Shown here one piece after another: positions 1 to 9,820 of a stretch of DNA of 64,000 nucleotides. Below the pieces are notes generated by a model, which was not told the DNA's origin, did no database searches, and saw only the letters and a list, made by a program, of their open reading frames with translations. The DNA lies in assembly GCF_001456025.1 (NCBI RefSeq), contig NZ_LMTZ01000091.1, positions 78,725 to 142,724 of the forward strand. The letters are read 5' to 3'. Position numbers and translations under genes: made by a program. How positions within the stretch are numbered: the stretch's first letter is position 1; every line of letters begins with the position of its first letter. This DNA comes from Mastigocoleus testarum BC008 (GTDB lineage Bacteria > Cyanobacteriota > Cyanobacteriia > Cyanobacteriales > Nostocaceae).

Positions 1-95
1 TATGCAAAGGATATTTTTGCAAGATCGAAATCTGTAGTCTTTAAATCTCGACCTTATGTTAATTTGCGCAAGTCCGGCTTATGAGGGTTTTGAGA

Positions 96-1847
96 TTACT
101 GAGAAGAAACAGCGTAGTTAATCAACTGACCAAGACGCTGGCGTAGATTTTCTAAGCCCAAACGCTTATCTGCTGAAATAAACACTGCCATAGGGAACTC
201 TTCTCTTGCAAGGGCTAACGTTTCGCTGTTAGCTTGGTCAATTTTGTTAAATACAACAATTGCAGGTCCGGGAGTAACCGGCATTTGTTTGAGAATTTCT
301 CTTACCGAACGAACTTGATTTAACCAAGCCGCATGGGACAAATCTACTAAGTGTACTAAAGCGTCAGCTTCAGTAACTTCTTCCAATGTGGCACGAAAAG
401 CATCCACCAATGATGCTGGTAATTCGTGGATAAACCCTACCGTATCTGTCAGCAGAATTTCTTGCCGGTCTCCACTTACTGCATGGGGAACAGTTAAGCG
501 ACGTGTAGTCGGGTCTAAGGTCGCAAATAGCTGATCCGCAGTATAAACTTCAGCATTGGTTAGGGCATTAAGTAAAGTAGATTTACCGGCATTGGTATAA
601 CCGACTATTGACACAGTGGGAACACCTTGGTTTTGTCGTCGTTGACGTAAGCGTTCCCGGTGCGCCTGCAATTGATTAACTTCTTTTTGCAGTCGGGTAA
701 TGCGTCGTTGGATGGCACGTCGTTCTGTTTCTAATTTAGTTTCACCAGGACCTCTGGTTCCGATACCACCCCCAAGCCGAGACATTGCTTGACCCCTACC
801 TGTCAGCCTGGGAAGCATATATTCCAACTGTGCTAGTTCTACCTGTAATTTACCAGCACCAGACTGAGCCCGTTGGGCAAAAATATCTAAAATTACTTCG
901 GTGCGGTCGACAACCCGAACACCAATTTGAGCTTCTAAATTACGGACTTGTGCTGGTGAAAGATCGCGATCAAAAACTACCAAATTAGCCCCTAATGTTT
1001 GGGCAGCTAAGGCAATTTCTTGTACTTTACCCTCACCAACAACGGTTTGGGGATGAACGCGATTTCGCTTTTGTTGTAACATTTGCACAACATCACCACC
1101 AGCAGTATCGACTAATCGGGCAATTTCTGCTAGAGTATCTTGGAATTCTTGAGATGACAGATCGCCTGTCATGATACCAACAATCAGGACTCGCTCATGG
1201 TCAGAGTCCACATCTAGGGCTGTATATTCTCGGCGAAACTCTTCTTCTAGACCTTCTACCAAGTCCATGAAGTCTTGTTTGCCGAGCATATCCAAGCTCA
1301 TAGGTGGGGATATACTCCAACTTGGAGGAGAATAATCGCTGGTGCTGATATTTCCACCCCCTTGAGTCGCTGTTAAGATACGAGAATCCTGGGGTGTGAG
1401 ATGTGCTAAGTAAGCTTCCTTAACATAACCAGAAGCTGCACCACCTCGCTTTTTAAATCCAGAAGCTGTAACATTCATTACTACTAAAGCATCAAGACGT
1501 TGTAAAGCCATTGATGTTAAGGCAGCATCAGAGCTTGCTTCTGGTTTCAACTGGGTAGCAATACAACGAATACCACTAAGTCGTTCCGCGCCGTAACGTG
1601 GTAATTCCATTAGTGGAATTTGGGTCTGACGCGGTGTGCCTACCCCAACCCGAATCACTTGTCCGCGACGATTGAGATAGGCACATACTGGTTTATTGAT
1701 TTCTGTACTCACTGCTGCCAGTCGCTGGGCAAATTCTGGAGTTGTAATCCGATCGCCCGGTATGCGCTGGTGGTAAAGCCGCCGGAGTTGTTTTAGTTGG
1801 CTAGGCTTTAAACCTTGGAGATTACCGAAGATAGTCTCTATAGGCAT
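96..1847 (-). CDS. hflX: GTPase HflX
   Basis: HflX is a ribosome-associated GTPase that binds the 50S subunit and rescues or splits stalled ribosomes, notably under stress. The 583-residue product has the family's glycine-rich linker (GGGIGTRGPGETKLE) before the G domain. The P-loop GYTNAGKST lies near residue 417, the G3 motif DTVGF near 466 and the G4 motif NKID near 534. About 200 residues precede the conserved HflX N-terminal domain, making it longer than the roughly 430-residue E. coli protein; this extension is usual in cyanobacteria. The start is ATG. It appears to be transcribed alone, with an AT-rich 588 bp spacer upstream. Identification is secure; a specific role in this organism is not shown by the sequence. 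Confidence 0.96.
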   Translation of the reverse strand: MPIETIFGNLQGLKPSQLKQLRRLYHQRIPGDRITTPEFAQRLAAVSTEINKPVCAYLNRRGQVIRVGVGTPRQTQIPLMELPRYGAERLSGIRCIATQLKPEASSDAALTSMALQRLDALVVMNVTASGFKKRGGAASGYVKEAYLAHLTPQDSRILTATQGGGNISTSDYSPPSWSISPPMSLDMLGKQDFMDLVEGLEEEFRREYTALDVDSDHERVLIVGIMTGDLSSQEFQDTLAEIARLVDTAGGDVVQMLQQKRNRVHPQTVVGEGKVQEIALAAQTLGANLVVFDRDLSPAQVRNLEAQIGVRVVDRTEVILDIFAQRAQSGAGKLQVELAQLEYMLPRLTGRGQAMSRLGGGIGTRGPGETKLETERRAIQRRITRLQKEVNQLQAHRERLRQRRQNQGVPTVSIVGYTNAGKSTLLNALTNAEVYTADQLFATLDPTTRRLTVPHAVSGDRQEILLTDTVGFIHELPASLVDAFRATLEEVTEADALVHLVDLSHAAWLNQVRSVREILKQMPVTPGPAIVVFNKIDQANSETLALAREEFPMAVFISADKRLGLENLRQRLGQLINYAVSSQ

Positions 1848-2435
1848 TAAAGGCCAGTTTCCTGACCCCCCCTTTATTTTTGTTTGATTTCTTATTTATT
1901 TTATCATTTGCTTTTTTTCTTAACTATTACTTTAGGAAGATGCATTTATACTTAGTATTTTGTAATGCTTATAAAAAACTTTACTTTAATTGATATGCTT
2001 TGAGCTTGCAGGTTATAAATACCTGTGATTCAATATTTATTTTTACAAAAATTTATATATTTTTAAGAGATTGAATGAGTTGAATTTAATAAATTAATGC
2101 TTTATTTTATTTTTATAAAATTGTTTTTGAATATACTTATTTATAATTAATTAATATTTTGAAGTTAGTATTTTGAATGTTTTTGAGAAAGTACAGACTT
2201 CATATTAAGTAGTGTGTTGCGGTACATTTCTATCTTTATGTTAACTAAGTATGTCGGTTTAGTGTAACGCACCGCCAAAGAATAGTGTTACGTATATTTG
2301 GACTTCGGGCTACAAATGTTTGATGGTGCGTTACGGCACTTTTGAGAAGGTGACCAGAATAAATTTAATAAGCCATGCGCCTAACGCAGCCTACGCGATC
2401 GCATTAAAACTCAATTCATAGGAATCCTCCAGCCA
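1848..2435. other. AT-rich intergenic spacer
   Basis: This 588 bp stretch lies between the divergent hflX and VOC-like genes and should hold both promoters. I see no small gene or RNA. It contains one inverted repeat (2264-2334, listed separately) and a short GC-rich patch with a HIP1-like core just before the next gene. Confidence 0.6.
2264..2334. repeat. Inverted repeat GTAACGCACC/GGTGCGTTAC
   Basis: A perfect 10 bp inverted repeat (arms 2264-2273 and 2325-2334) encloses about 50 bp. It looks like the small palindromic interspersed elements common in filamentous cyanobacteria. No target-site duplication was recognised. Confidence 0.45.
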
Positions 2436-2903
2436 ATGATTCATCACATTTCTATACCTGCAAGTAATCCAAAACATGTTGCTGAGGTGTTAGCTGAACT
2501 TTTCAATGGCTATTCTGCACCTTTCCCATCCAACCCAGGTAGCCATGTTGCACTTGCAGGAGACGAGTATGGTACTTTAATTGAAGTTTATCCTCTTGGT
2601 ACTGAGATGATTCCCGGAGAGGGTGATAAATCAATCCAATTTCAACACCAAAATACCTCAAACCAGTTTATTGCTAGTCACGCTGCGATTTCTATACCGC
2701 TAAGTCAGTCGCAAATTGAGTCTATTGCTGCTCGCGAAGAATGGCGGTGCTTACGTTGTAGTCGGGGTGAGTTTGATGTGATTGAGTTTTGGGTTGAAAA
2801 TGCGGTATTACTCGAACTAGCAACTCCGGAATTAGCAAAACAATACACTAATGCTTTAGCTCCAGAGAGATTAGCTGAGTATTTTGCTCAGAGCAATTCT
2901 TAG
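2436..2903 (+). CDS. VOC-fold small protein, function unknown
   Basis: The 155-residue product opens with a beta-strand and His-His (MIHHISIPA). It contains a segment resembling the second VOC half-domain (SHAAISIPLS) and a late Glu in a strand (LLELATPE). This spacing resembles vicinal-oxygen-chelate (glyoxalase/dioxygenase-like) proteins, in which His and Glu bind a metal. No substrate can be inferred. ATG start with a purine-rich GGAAT stretch upstream. It converges on the TPR gene, with 59 bp between the stops. Confidence 0.6.
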   Translation: MIHHISIPASNPKHVAEVLAELFNGYSAPFPSNPGSHVALAGDEYGTLIEVYPLGTEMIPGEGDKSIQFQHQNTSNQFIASHAAISIPLSQSQIESIAAREEWRCLRCSRGEFDVIEFWVENAVLLELATPELAKQYTNALAPERLAEYFAQSNS

Positions 2904-2962
2904 AATTATTTTAAGTTGCGACGTTTTTGGAAAGGTGAACTCAAACAATTATAGTTGTGTGT

Positions 2963-5149
2963 TTAACTCAACTTATGGGATTGAATCAACGCCTGAAACT
3001 CTTCACTATCTCGAATTGGATCAAAATCATCATCTGTTTTTGCTATTTCTTGGTATTCAGGATTTAGATTGATGGCTTGTTGTAGATTTTCAATTGCTAA
3101 ATCGATATTTTTTTGTAAAGCGTAACAACAAGCTTTGTTGTACCAAGCGTCGTAATCATCAGGTTTGATTTCTAATGCTTTGTCAAAAGATGCGATCGCT
3201 TCTTCTAATTTTCCCAACTCATGCAGTGCTATACCCCGGTTTTTCCAAGGTATGTAGTCGTCAGGTTTAATTTCTAATGCTTTGTCGTAGGATGCAATCG
3301 CTTCTTTTAACCTTCCCAACTTACGCAGCGCATAACCCCGGTTGTTCCAAGCTTGATGAGATTCAGATTTAATATGAAGTGCTTTATTATAGGATGCGAT
3401 TGCTTCTTCTAACCTTCCCAACTGACGCAGCACGTAACCTCGGTTGTTCCAAACTTCATGTTTATCAGGTTTTATTATCAGTGCTTTATCGTAGGATAAA
3501 ATAGCTTGCTCTAAATTTCCTAATTGGTAAAGCACATTTCCCCGACTATACCAAGCTTGGTAATTATTAGGTTTAATTTCTAATGCTTTGTCGTAGGATG
3601 CAATTGCTTTATCTAGTTTCTTTAATTGATCCAGTGTATTGCCCTTATTATACCAAGCTGTGTAGTAATTAGGATTAATTTCCAGTGCTTTATCGTAGGA
3701 TTCAATCGCTTCATCTAATCTTCCCAACTGATATAGTGCGTGACCCCTGTTGTTCCAAGATTGGAGCTTGTTAGGCTTAATTTCTAGTGCTTTGTCATAG
3801 GATACAATCGCTTCATTTAACCTTCCCAACTGATGCAGCGCGTAACCTCTGTTGTAATAAGCTTTATGGTATTCAGGTTTAATTTCTAATGCTTGGTTAT
3901 AGGATGTAATCGCTTTTTCTAACTTTTTCAAATGATATAGTGCGTTACCCCGGTTGTACCAAGCTTGGTAGTAGTCAAGTTTAATTTCTAATGCTTTGTC
4001 AAAAGATGCAATTGCTTTATCTAAACTTCCCAACTGAAGCAGTACTAAACCACGGTTAAACCAAGCTTTGTAGTAATCAGATTTTATTTCAATTGCTTTA
4101 TCATAGGATGTAATGGCTTGTTCTAAGCTTCCCAATCCATACAGGGCAATACCCCGGTTGTGCCAGGCTTGGTGGTATTCGGGTCTTATTTCTAGTGCTT
4201 TGTCATAAGATGTAATAGCTTCGTTTAATCTTTCCAACTGACGAAGTGCTAGACCTCGATTAAACCAAGCTTGGTAGTAGTCAGGTTTAATTTTTATGAC
4301 TTGGTTGTAGGATGCAATTGCTTCTTCTAATCTTTTCGAATGATACAGCGTAATACCCCGGTTATTCCAAGCTTGGTGGTATTCGGGTTTTAATTCTATT
4401 GCTTTTTCAAATGCTCTCAAAGCTACCTCATGTTCTTTTGTCGCAGTAAGTAGCCTTCCCTGTTCTCTTAATAATTCAGCCTTATTATCAAGAGTCTGAT
4501 ATTTTTCTTGTAATAATTCTTGAATTTCTAGAAATTTTTGAATCTGTTTTTCTGAGGTTAAAGCACAATATTCGTCATAATCTCCTTCTTCAAGAATACG
4601 GGATGATTCTTGCTCTAAAATTCCTGGTTTGGTGGGAAATTCAAAGATGCTAGAACGCCAATCAAAAAAATCTGGAGCGCGGTGGATAAAGTATTTAAGA
4701 GAAAAGGAGCGTAAGAGAAACACAAAGCAGATGCTAAAAGTATCTCGAAATCTTTCTCTATGTAAATTTAAATGATTTAATATTGGCGGAACACCTTTCC
4801 AACTGTAACTGAAACGCTCGCTGTTCTCGCCAAACTTAAGTTTTTCATATTCATATAAGGAATACTCCAACCCTTGGAGAAATAAAATATTGATTTGTTC
4901 TCGATTTGGTAAGTCTTTAACTATCTCATATAAGTTGTCAATCGGCTTATCAAATCGTAAAACTTCGATCCTTTTTTCAGGTAAGTCTTCCTTCACCCTG
5001 GTGATTAAGTCCTCACTTTCAACAGGAGAAGACCGAACAAATAATAAACGAAAACCATGTGTCCGTTTTAAAGTACGGATAAAAGCTTGATATTCTTCTT
5101 CTGGTTCGGCTGGTAAATCTTCGTCCCAGTCAATTGATTCTGAAGTCAT
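2963..5149 (-). CDS. TPR protein with inactive STAND-like N-terminal domain
   Basis: The 728-residue product has two parts. Residues 1-230 form an alpha/beta region with an early strand and no Walker A, ending in a block (RAPDFFDWRSSIFEF) that I associate with NTPase-like domains of cyanobacterial TPR proteins. From about residue 235 to 700 there are 14 tetratricopeptide repeats of exactly 34 residues, most fitting AWxNRGxALxxLGRLEEAIxSYDKALEIKP, so very similar to each other. TPR solenoids mediate protein-protein contacts. The start ATG overlaps the stop of the upstream ATPase gene (ATGA), so the two are almost certainly co-translated. I infer that the ATPase supplies switching and this protein binds partners. 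The pathway is unknown. Confidence 0.85.
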   Translation of the reverse strand: MTSESIDWDEDLPAEPEEEYQAFIRTLKRTHGFRLLFVRSSPVESEDLITRVKEDLPEKRIEVLRFDKPIDNLYEIVKDLPNREQINILFLQGLEYSLYEYEKLKFGENSERFSYSWKGVPPILNHLNLHRERFRDTFSICFVFLLRSFSLKYFIHRAPDFFDWRSSIFEFPTKPGILEQESSRILEEGDYDEYCALTSEKQIQKFLEIQELLQEKYQTLDNKAELLREQGRLLTATKEHEVALRAFEKAIELKPEYHQAWNNRGITLYHSKRLEEAIASYNQVIKIKPDYYQAWFNRGLALRQLERLNEAITSYDKALEIRPEYHQAWHNRGIALYGLGSLEQAITSYDKAIEIKSDYYKAWFNRGLVLLQLGSLDKAIASFDKALEIKLDYYQAWYNRGNALYHLKKLEKAITSYNQALEIKPEYHKAYYNRGYALHQLGRLNEAIVSYDKALEIKPNKLQSWNNRGHALYQLGRLDEAIESYDKALEINPNYYTAWYNKGNTLDQLKKLDKAIASYDKALEIKPNNYQAWYSRGNVLYQLGNLEQAILSYDKALIIKPDKHEVWNNRGYVLRQLGRLEEAIASYNKALHIKSESHQAWNNRGYALRKLGRLKEAIASYDKALEIKPDDYIPWKNRGIALHELGKLEEAIASFDKALEIKPDDYDAWYNKACCYALQKNIDLAIENLQQAINLNPEYQEIAKTDDDFDPIRDSEEFQALIQSHKLS

Positions 5150-6480
5150 GGCTGCATTTTCGCTACAGCTTCCTTAAATTCCGCTATCCCTCTAATTAAA
5201 GGATGAACATCGCACCAACGTTGAATTTCATATTCTTTGTCCAGATAACGATATTCTAAAAAACATCGGTTGAATAACAAACTACGATGCTCATTGTCGT
5301 TAATTACCCGTTTTGAATGAAAAACTTTTGCTAATAAATCCCATTGGTTGTGTTCTACAGTTTGACGATAAGTATTGCGTGCTTTAGTAATTGCACGTCG
5401 TACGGCTCTCTGAGAAATTGGTAACTCTTCTGTAAGTGCGATCGCATCTTGAGTTAAGAGTAGCAAATTTCGGACGTGACCTCCACTCATCAAACAAAGC
5501 TGCTGGAAGGTTTCTGGACTGTCAAAGATTTCTGTATCTAAGGATAAGTAAGTTGTACACTGACTAATTCGCTTAGAAATAATTTCTTTGATTTTACTGA
5601 GTCCTGGTTCGCATATTTCACCGTCGGGAGTCCGTACCATAATCATAGGTAAAACTTCCGTATCGCTGTAGCTTTCTCTGACGTCAGTACTTCTTTTGGA
5701 GTAAACCAATGATATGGGAACAGTATAAATTAGATGACAATCAAGAGCTTTTAGTTGTTCGCTGCGATCAAGAAAGATTTCTTCGTGGTTAATTTTCCCA
5801 CTATCAGTAATAATTGGGGCGATTCGATCTAAGTTATCGACAATAACTGCTAATTCGCTACGACCATCAGGAAGTTTCTTTTTTGCTTCTTTGAGAAACT
5901 GATTTAAAACCTGAATTAAAGTAACGGTGTAAGGATCTACTTTTTTTCTAATTTTTTCCCGTAAAGAAGGTTCTGCTCTCAAATTCGCTGTTAGTTTTGC
6001 AAACTGGGATATTTGTGCTTCCATACTCATTCCCTGGAAAGACACTTCTGTTTGTGCTAAATCTTTGATATCTTCCCAGCGACCTTCTAACCACTGCAAT
6101 ACTGGGTTAGCATTACCAATATTTTTTAATCCTTCCAGAATGTGACGGGTGCAAGCAAGAAGAATATCAGTATACCGAGCATCTTCAGAATCTATATCTT
6201 CCTCATCTGCTGCAAAATAAACTACGTAGAAATTCTTTTCTTCCAAAAATTGTTTCAAGCGCAGTAATTCTGTTGATTTTCCCGCACCCCGATGACCTGA
6301 ATATAACTGACAAGTATTTTCCTTAGAGAGTTTAATTCGATTACCCAGATCTAGCAGGATATCCCCATCACCTCTAACTTCTCGACAATCTACATAAGTT
6401 GGATCGCCCGCAGGTAAAGGTCGAAATGGGTCAAAAGCATTATAAATATTTGTAAGTAATTCAATATTTTGTTCAGGCAT
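5146..6480 (-). CDS. P-loop ATPase paired with the TPR protein
   Basis: The product is 444 residues from the ATG chosen here; a GTG two codons upstream is also open. It has a Walker A motif (GHRGAGKST, residues 62-70), a Walker B-like strand (LAVIVDNLDRI, near residue 215), and a helical region with MSGGHVRNLL typical of AAA+/STAND-like lid domains. No helicase, protease or DNA-binding motif is seen. It is the first gene of a two-gene unit and overlaps the TPR gene by 4 bp. NTPase plus TPR modules in bacteria often act in signalling or conflict systems, but the sequence alone does not prove this. The family name is unknown to me. Confidence 0.8.
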   Translation of the reverse strand: MPEQNIELLTNIYNAFDPFRPLPAGDPTYVDCREVRGDGDILLDLGNRIKLSKENTCQLYSGHRGAGKSTELLRLKQFLEEKNFYVVYFAADEEDIDSEDARYTDILLACTRHILEGLKNIGNANPVLQWLEGRWEDIKDLAQTEVSFQGMSMEAQISQFAKLTANLRAEPSLREKIRKKVDPYTVTLIQVLNQFLKEAKKKLPDGRSELAVIVDNLDRIAPIITDSGKINHEEIFLDRSEQLKALDCHLIYTVPISLVYSKRSTDVRESYSDTEVLPMIMVRTPDGEICEPGLSKIKEIISKRISQCTTYLSLDTEIFDSPETFQQLCLMSGGHVRNLLLLTQDAIALTEELPISQRAVRRAITKARNTYRQTVEHNQWDLLAKVFHSKRVINDNEHRSLLFNRCFLEYRYLDKEYEIQRWCDVHPLIRGIAEFKEAVAKMQP

Positions 6481-6573
6481 AAACACTATATATAACAGAC
6501 ATTTGCTGTTTAACTGAGTGTATTTTTATTGTAAATTAAGCCCATGCGTTACCCGTCTCATCGGTTATTTACC

Positions 6574-7572
6574 TTATCCTTTACTTATCTTATCCGTTGC
6601 GAATTTTACCCTTTCTCCACTACGCCAACTCTTCACTGCATCCCGTAACTTCAACGACAACCACCCATCAAACTGAGGATAAACTGGTAACCTCTCAACT
6701 AATTCCCACCCATAGGGTTGTAAAGTTTCCCTCAAATCTTTTTCCTGATGATGGGGATAATCGGGATTAACTTCATCTTTAGGTCCAATTCCCCCCAAAT
6801 CCCTTGCTCCCGCTTCAATACAAGTAATTAACCATTGGGAATCTGGAATTAAATTTGGTGGAATTTGAATAGTTATATCCTCGGGAAGAATTTGACGTGC
6901 TGTAGCAATTACTTCTGGTAATTTATGGGGGTCGAAAGGTGGTGCATCAAAACTTTGTTGAGTACCAGGACTATGGGGTTGCAAAATCACTTCTTGAATG
7001 TGGTGATAATTTCGATGTAATTTTGCGATCGCTTCCAGAGTTTCCCAGCAATCATCTTCGGTTTCCCCAATCCCCAATAATAAACCTGTAGTAAAAGGTA
7101 TTTTTAATTTTCCCGCCCATTCTAACTGTTGTAACCGTAACTCTGGTAGCTTGCTTGGAGCATGGCGATGTACCGTATCCAATAACTTTGGGGTTAATTG
7201 TTCCAACATTAATCCCATGGATACATTGACATTCTTTAGTTGTTCCATCTCCTTAAAACTTAATGGTCCAGCATTGGTGTGAGGAAGAAAACCCATTGAT
7301 AAAGCTAATTCACACAAATCATAAATCCGCTCGAACCATTCTTGGCGTCGTGGTGAGTTTGGGTGTACTTCACCACTGAGAATTAGAATTTCACAGACTT
7401 TCTGGTTTTGCAGTTTTGTAAATATCTCCCGTGCAGAACTCAAAGTCATCCAAGGACTTTTACCAGGGTCGGTGCGAAAATTGCAATAACTGCAACGGTT
7501 AAAGCATTCATATGTCGGAACGATAGTGTAAGCAGGGCTGTAAGTAACAGTTTTTGGGGAGGAAACTGACAT
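6574..7572 (-). CDS. cofG: F0 synthase subunit CofG
   Basis: CofG is the radical-SAM subunit which, with CofH, makes 7,8-didemethyl-8-hydroxy-5-deazariboflavin (F0). In cyanobacteria F0 is the antenna chromophore of some photolyases. The 332-residue protein has the radical-SAM cysteine motif CX3CX2C at residues 23, 27 and 30 (CFNRCSYC), a GEVHP segment, and GIGETEDD near the middle, all family features. cofH is not adjacent. ATG start. No operon partner is evident: the ATPase gene begins 93 bp downstream on the same strand with its own upstream sequence. Confidence 0.93.
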   Translation of the reverse strand: MSVSSPKTVTYSPAYTIVPTYECFNRCSYCNFRTDPGKSPWMTLSSAREIFTKLQNQKVCEILILSGEVHPNSPRRQEWFERIYDLCELALSMGFLPHTNAGPLSFKEMEQLKNVNVSMGLMLEQLTPKLLDTVHRHAPSKLPELRLQQLEWAGKLKIPFTTGLLLGIGETEDDCWETLEAIAKLHRNYHHIQEVILQPHSPGTQQSFDAPPFDPHKLPEVIATARQILPEDITIQIPPNLIPDSQWLITCIEAGARDLGGIGPKDEVNPDYPHHQEKDLRETLQPYGWELVERLPVYPQFDGWLSLKLRDAVKSWRSGERVKFATDKISKG

Positions 7573-8361
7573 GAAACCATTGAATCGGAAATGTTATGAG
7601 TTATGTTAACGCACGCAATTGGTTATCAGCAGTTTCCCAAAACATGCTTCCGACTCATGCACCAAAAAAACTGAATGCTACACCTCGCTCCAAGCTACAA
7701 CAGATGTTACGAGTGAACTAATTCACCTTGAGCAGTCAGAATTAATATCCCACCAACAAAACTTTCAATTACAGTTTGCAGCAAGTAAACCTCTGAAATT
7801 GAATTTAATTTTTGATTTTTTAAGTCTTCATGCTCCAAATTATTACTTATGATGGATGTTTTGGATGAGTATGTTTGCGGATAAAATCCTCCATTCATTG
7901 TTGCTCCGATTAAGCATCAACTAAATATTCAATGAAATTCTCATAATTAGAACTATGTATGCACAGGAATTTTATCGTATATATAAGAAGAGGATAGAAC
8001 TAACCTGAAGTAGGGTGAAGTTTTTATAAAACAAAGCTGGAGAATCAACTAATTAGGAAATAATAAGTTCAAGTAAAACCTAGGCGTGGAAAGGTTAATA
8101 GTTTCCCACCATCAAACACATTTTTTCCGGGCTGAAAATTGTGACTGTTTGCAAACTAGAGCAGAAACTGCACAAGTTCCGATTTTAAGGAAGCTTCTTG
8201 AGGAATAAAAATTTTTATTCCTAAATTTATTAGTTCCCTAAATTTGTTAGTTTCATTTACATGTTTGTATTAAGTCCAAATCTTTTTAACAAGCCTTACT
8301 CTCGATTAATAAATCAGCCAAACCGCTCGCGAACTTCAGAAGGTAAATAATTTAATATCAC
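7573..8361. other. Intergenic spacer
   Basis: This 789 bp spacer separates divergent genes. Open frames within it (for example 7619-7852 and 7707-7898 on opposite strands) have low-complexity composition and no recognisable domain. A 29-codon frame at 8261-8350 just precedes the next gene but lacks a ribosome-binding site. I see no RNA gene. Confidence 0.5.
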
Positions 8362-9387
8362 ATGAACCCAGCAAGCATTGATGAATGGTTCCCTACAGAG
8401 CAGCAACGCAAATATATTTCTTTATTGAGAGGACAAACCAATTTAACCCGTCGTCGGGCTGAATGTTTTGTAAAGTTGTGGGCTTACTTACTGGTTAAAC
8501 AATATGATGAATCAGGGAATAACTTAGAGTTACCCTTGACAAAACTATTGGCACCAAAAGGTTTCATACCTTGTACTCATAAAGAAGCACACGAGCTTTT
8601 TTACTCTACCCAAGAACGTGGAAGTGAAAGAGCTGCAGGTATGATGATGGATAAGCTTGCTACTATAGGATTAATTGAAAAAGAATTTGATGGTAATACA
8701 ACTTGCGTTCGAGTCATATCACCATTAACCAACCTAAACGATACAGTTCAACCAAAAAAATCAGTAGAAGTTTTTGCAGATGTCTTTGAACCACGAATAG
8801 ACACTATTCCTGTCAGTAGTTATTTGAGACATCATTTTAACTTTGGAAATAATACTGCAGCGTCCCATCGTATAGCTAGAATCCTACGTAATTGGTCGAA
8901 GCAAAGCTCTGCGATTATGAGGGTATTGCGTCGTTGCGACAATAATTATCCAGTAGGATTTTATGTCCTCTATCCCGTAGCAAAAGAATCTGAGGAGAAT
9001 TACTTTACTTCACCCCGTCATAGTCTTTATTTCAGCGTTAATTCCGACTCCGATCCAATTAAAATGGCTGTACCGGGAGATACAAATTGTACCTGCATTC
9101 ATATTCGCGGTTGGTACATAGAACCCGATTACCTGAATTTTAATAATATCTGTAAATTCTTAGAAGACGGGAAGCAAAGTTTGACTAAGATGCAGGCTGA
9201 TTTTCCTGAGCTTTGTGACATGTACACAATTCCCTTACAACCAATCTATGAACAGCTTGCAACAGCATTAGGTTTTCACAAAATAGAATCTGACCCCCAT
9301 TCATCAGTATCTTGGATGTACATCGCTGTAGATAATTATCTGAAATTAGAATTAACAAAAGTTTTGTCAGTTCTAAAGTTCAATTGA
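8362..9387 (+). CDS. Winged-helix/GNAT-like hypothetical protein
   Basis: The 341-residue product is not a family I can name. Residues 1-125 are helical and charged and resemble a helix-turn-helix or winged helix (RAAGMMMDKLATIGLIEKEF followed by a beta hairpin). Residues 150-341 look like an acetyltransferase-type alpha/beta fold, with paired strands around CTCIHIRGWYIEPD and a closing ALGFHKIES...WMYIAVDNY segment of the kind found at the end of GNAT domains. An acetyl-CoA pyrophosphate loop (Q/RxxGxG/A) is not clear, so activity is uncertain. It lies 433 bp upstream of psbA on the same strand; no functional link is shown. Confidence 0.6.
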   Translation: MNPASIDEWFPTEQQRKYISLLRGQTNLTRRRAECFVKLWAYLLVKQYDESGNNLELPLTKLLAPKGFIPCTHKEAHELFYSTQERGSERAAGMMMDKLATIGLIEKEFDGNTTCVRVISPLTNLNDTVQPKKSVEVFADVFEPRIDTIPVSSYLRHHFNFGNNTAASHRIARILRNWSKQSSAIMRVLRRCDNNYPVGFYVLYPVAKESEENYFTSPRHSLYFSVNSDSDPIKMAVPGDTNCTCIHIRGWYIEPDYLNFNNICKFLEDGKQSLTKMQADFPELCDMYTIPLQPIYEQLATALGFHKIESDPHSSVSWMYIAVDNYLKLELTKVLSVLKFN

Positions 9388-9820
9388 TCTTTAATTGGTC
9401 TCAAATATTCTCAGGATAGTGCGTTTGCACTCTAACAAAACTTAACTTACTTTGATCTACCCCAGCCTTAAGGTAGATATCGACTTAGCCGTCACTTTAG
9501 GTTTGGGGGATTATTTTTTAATTATTTGTTCATTTTGATTCAGCTATTTTATAAACCGTAATAAAAATGCAAATATATTCTGAGAGAATATTTTTGTATG
9601 AATATCGATAAAATTCAATAAAATATTTTATAGAATAGCTGTAAGCCTTATATATCAAAGATATCTGACCAAAAAAACCGCAGTTTAAAATTAGTACCTG
9701 AAAAAATTACACTAAAAAAACTGAAAAAAACTTTACAAATAGCAATATATACTCTAATGTATTATTCATAGGCATAAATTACTAGCCTAATACATACCAA
9801 ATCAAAGCAATTATTGAACC
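9388..9820. other. psbA upstream region
   Basis: The 433 bp region holds a hairpin at 9455-9478 (ATCTACC/GGTAGAT) that may end the preceding transcript, followed by AT-rich DNA leading to the psbA promoter. No coding potential is seen. Confidence 0.5.
9732..9760 (+). promoter_or_regulatory. Probable psbA promoter
   Basis: TTTACA at 9732-9737 and TAATGT at 9755-9760 are separated by 17 bp, fitting a sigma70-type promoter. This leaves a 5' leader of about 55 nt before the psbA ATG, similar to known cyanobacterial psbA genes. An overlapping TATACT (9748-9753) is too close to this -35 element. The start site is inferred only. Confidence 0.5.

Noticed and set aside
7619..7852. 77-codon open frame between cofG and the winged-helix gene
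   Set aside because: No ribosome-binding site, low-complexity composition and an overlapping opposite-strand frame of similar length; probably chance.
8261..8350. 29-codon frame directly upstream of the winged-helix/GNAT-like gene
   Set aside because: No Shine-Dalgarno and nothing protein-like; a leader peptide cannot be supported.
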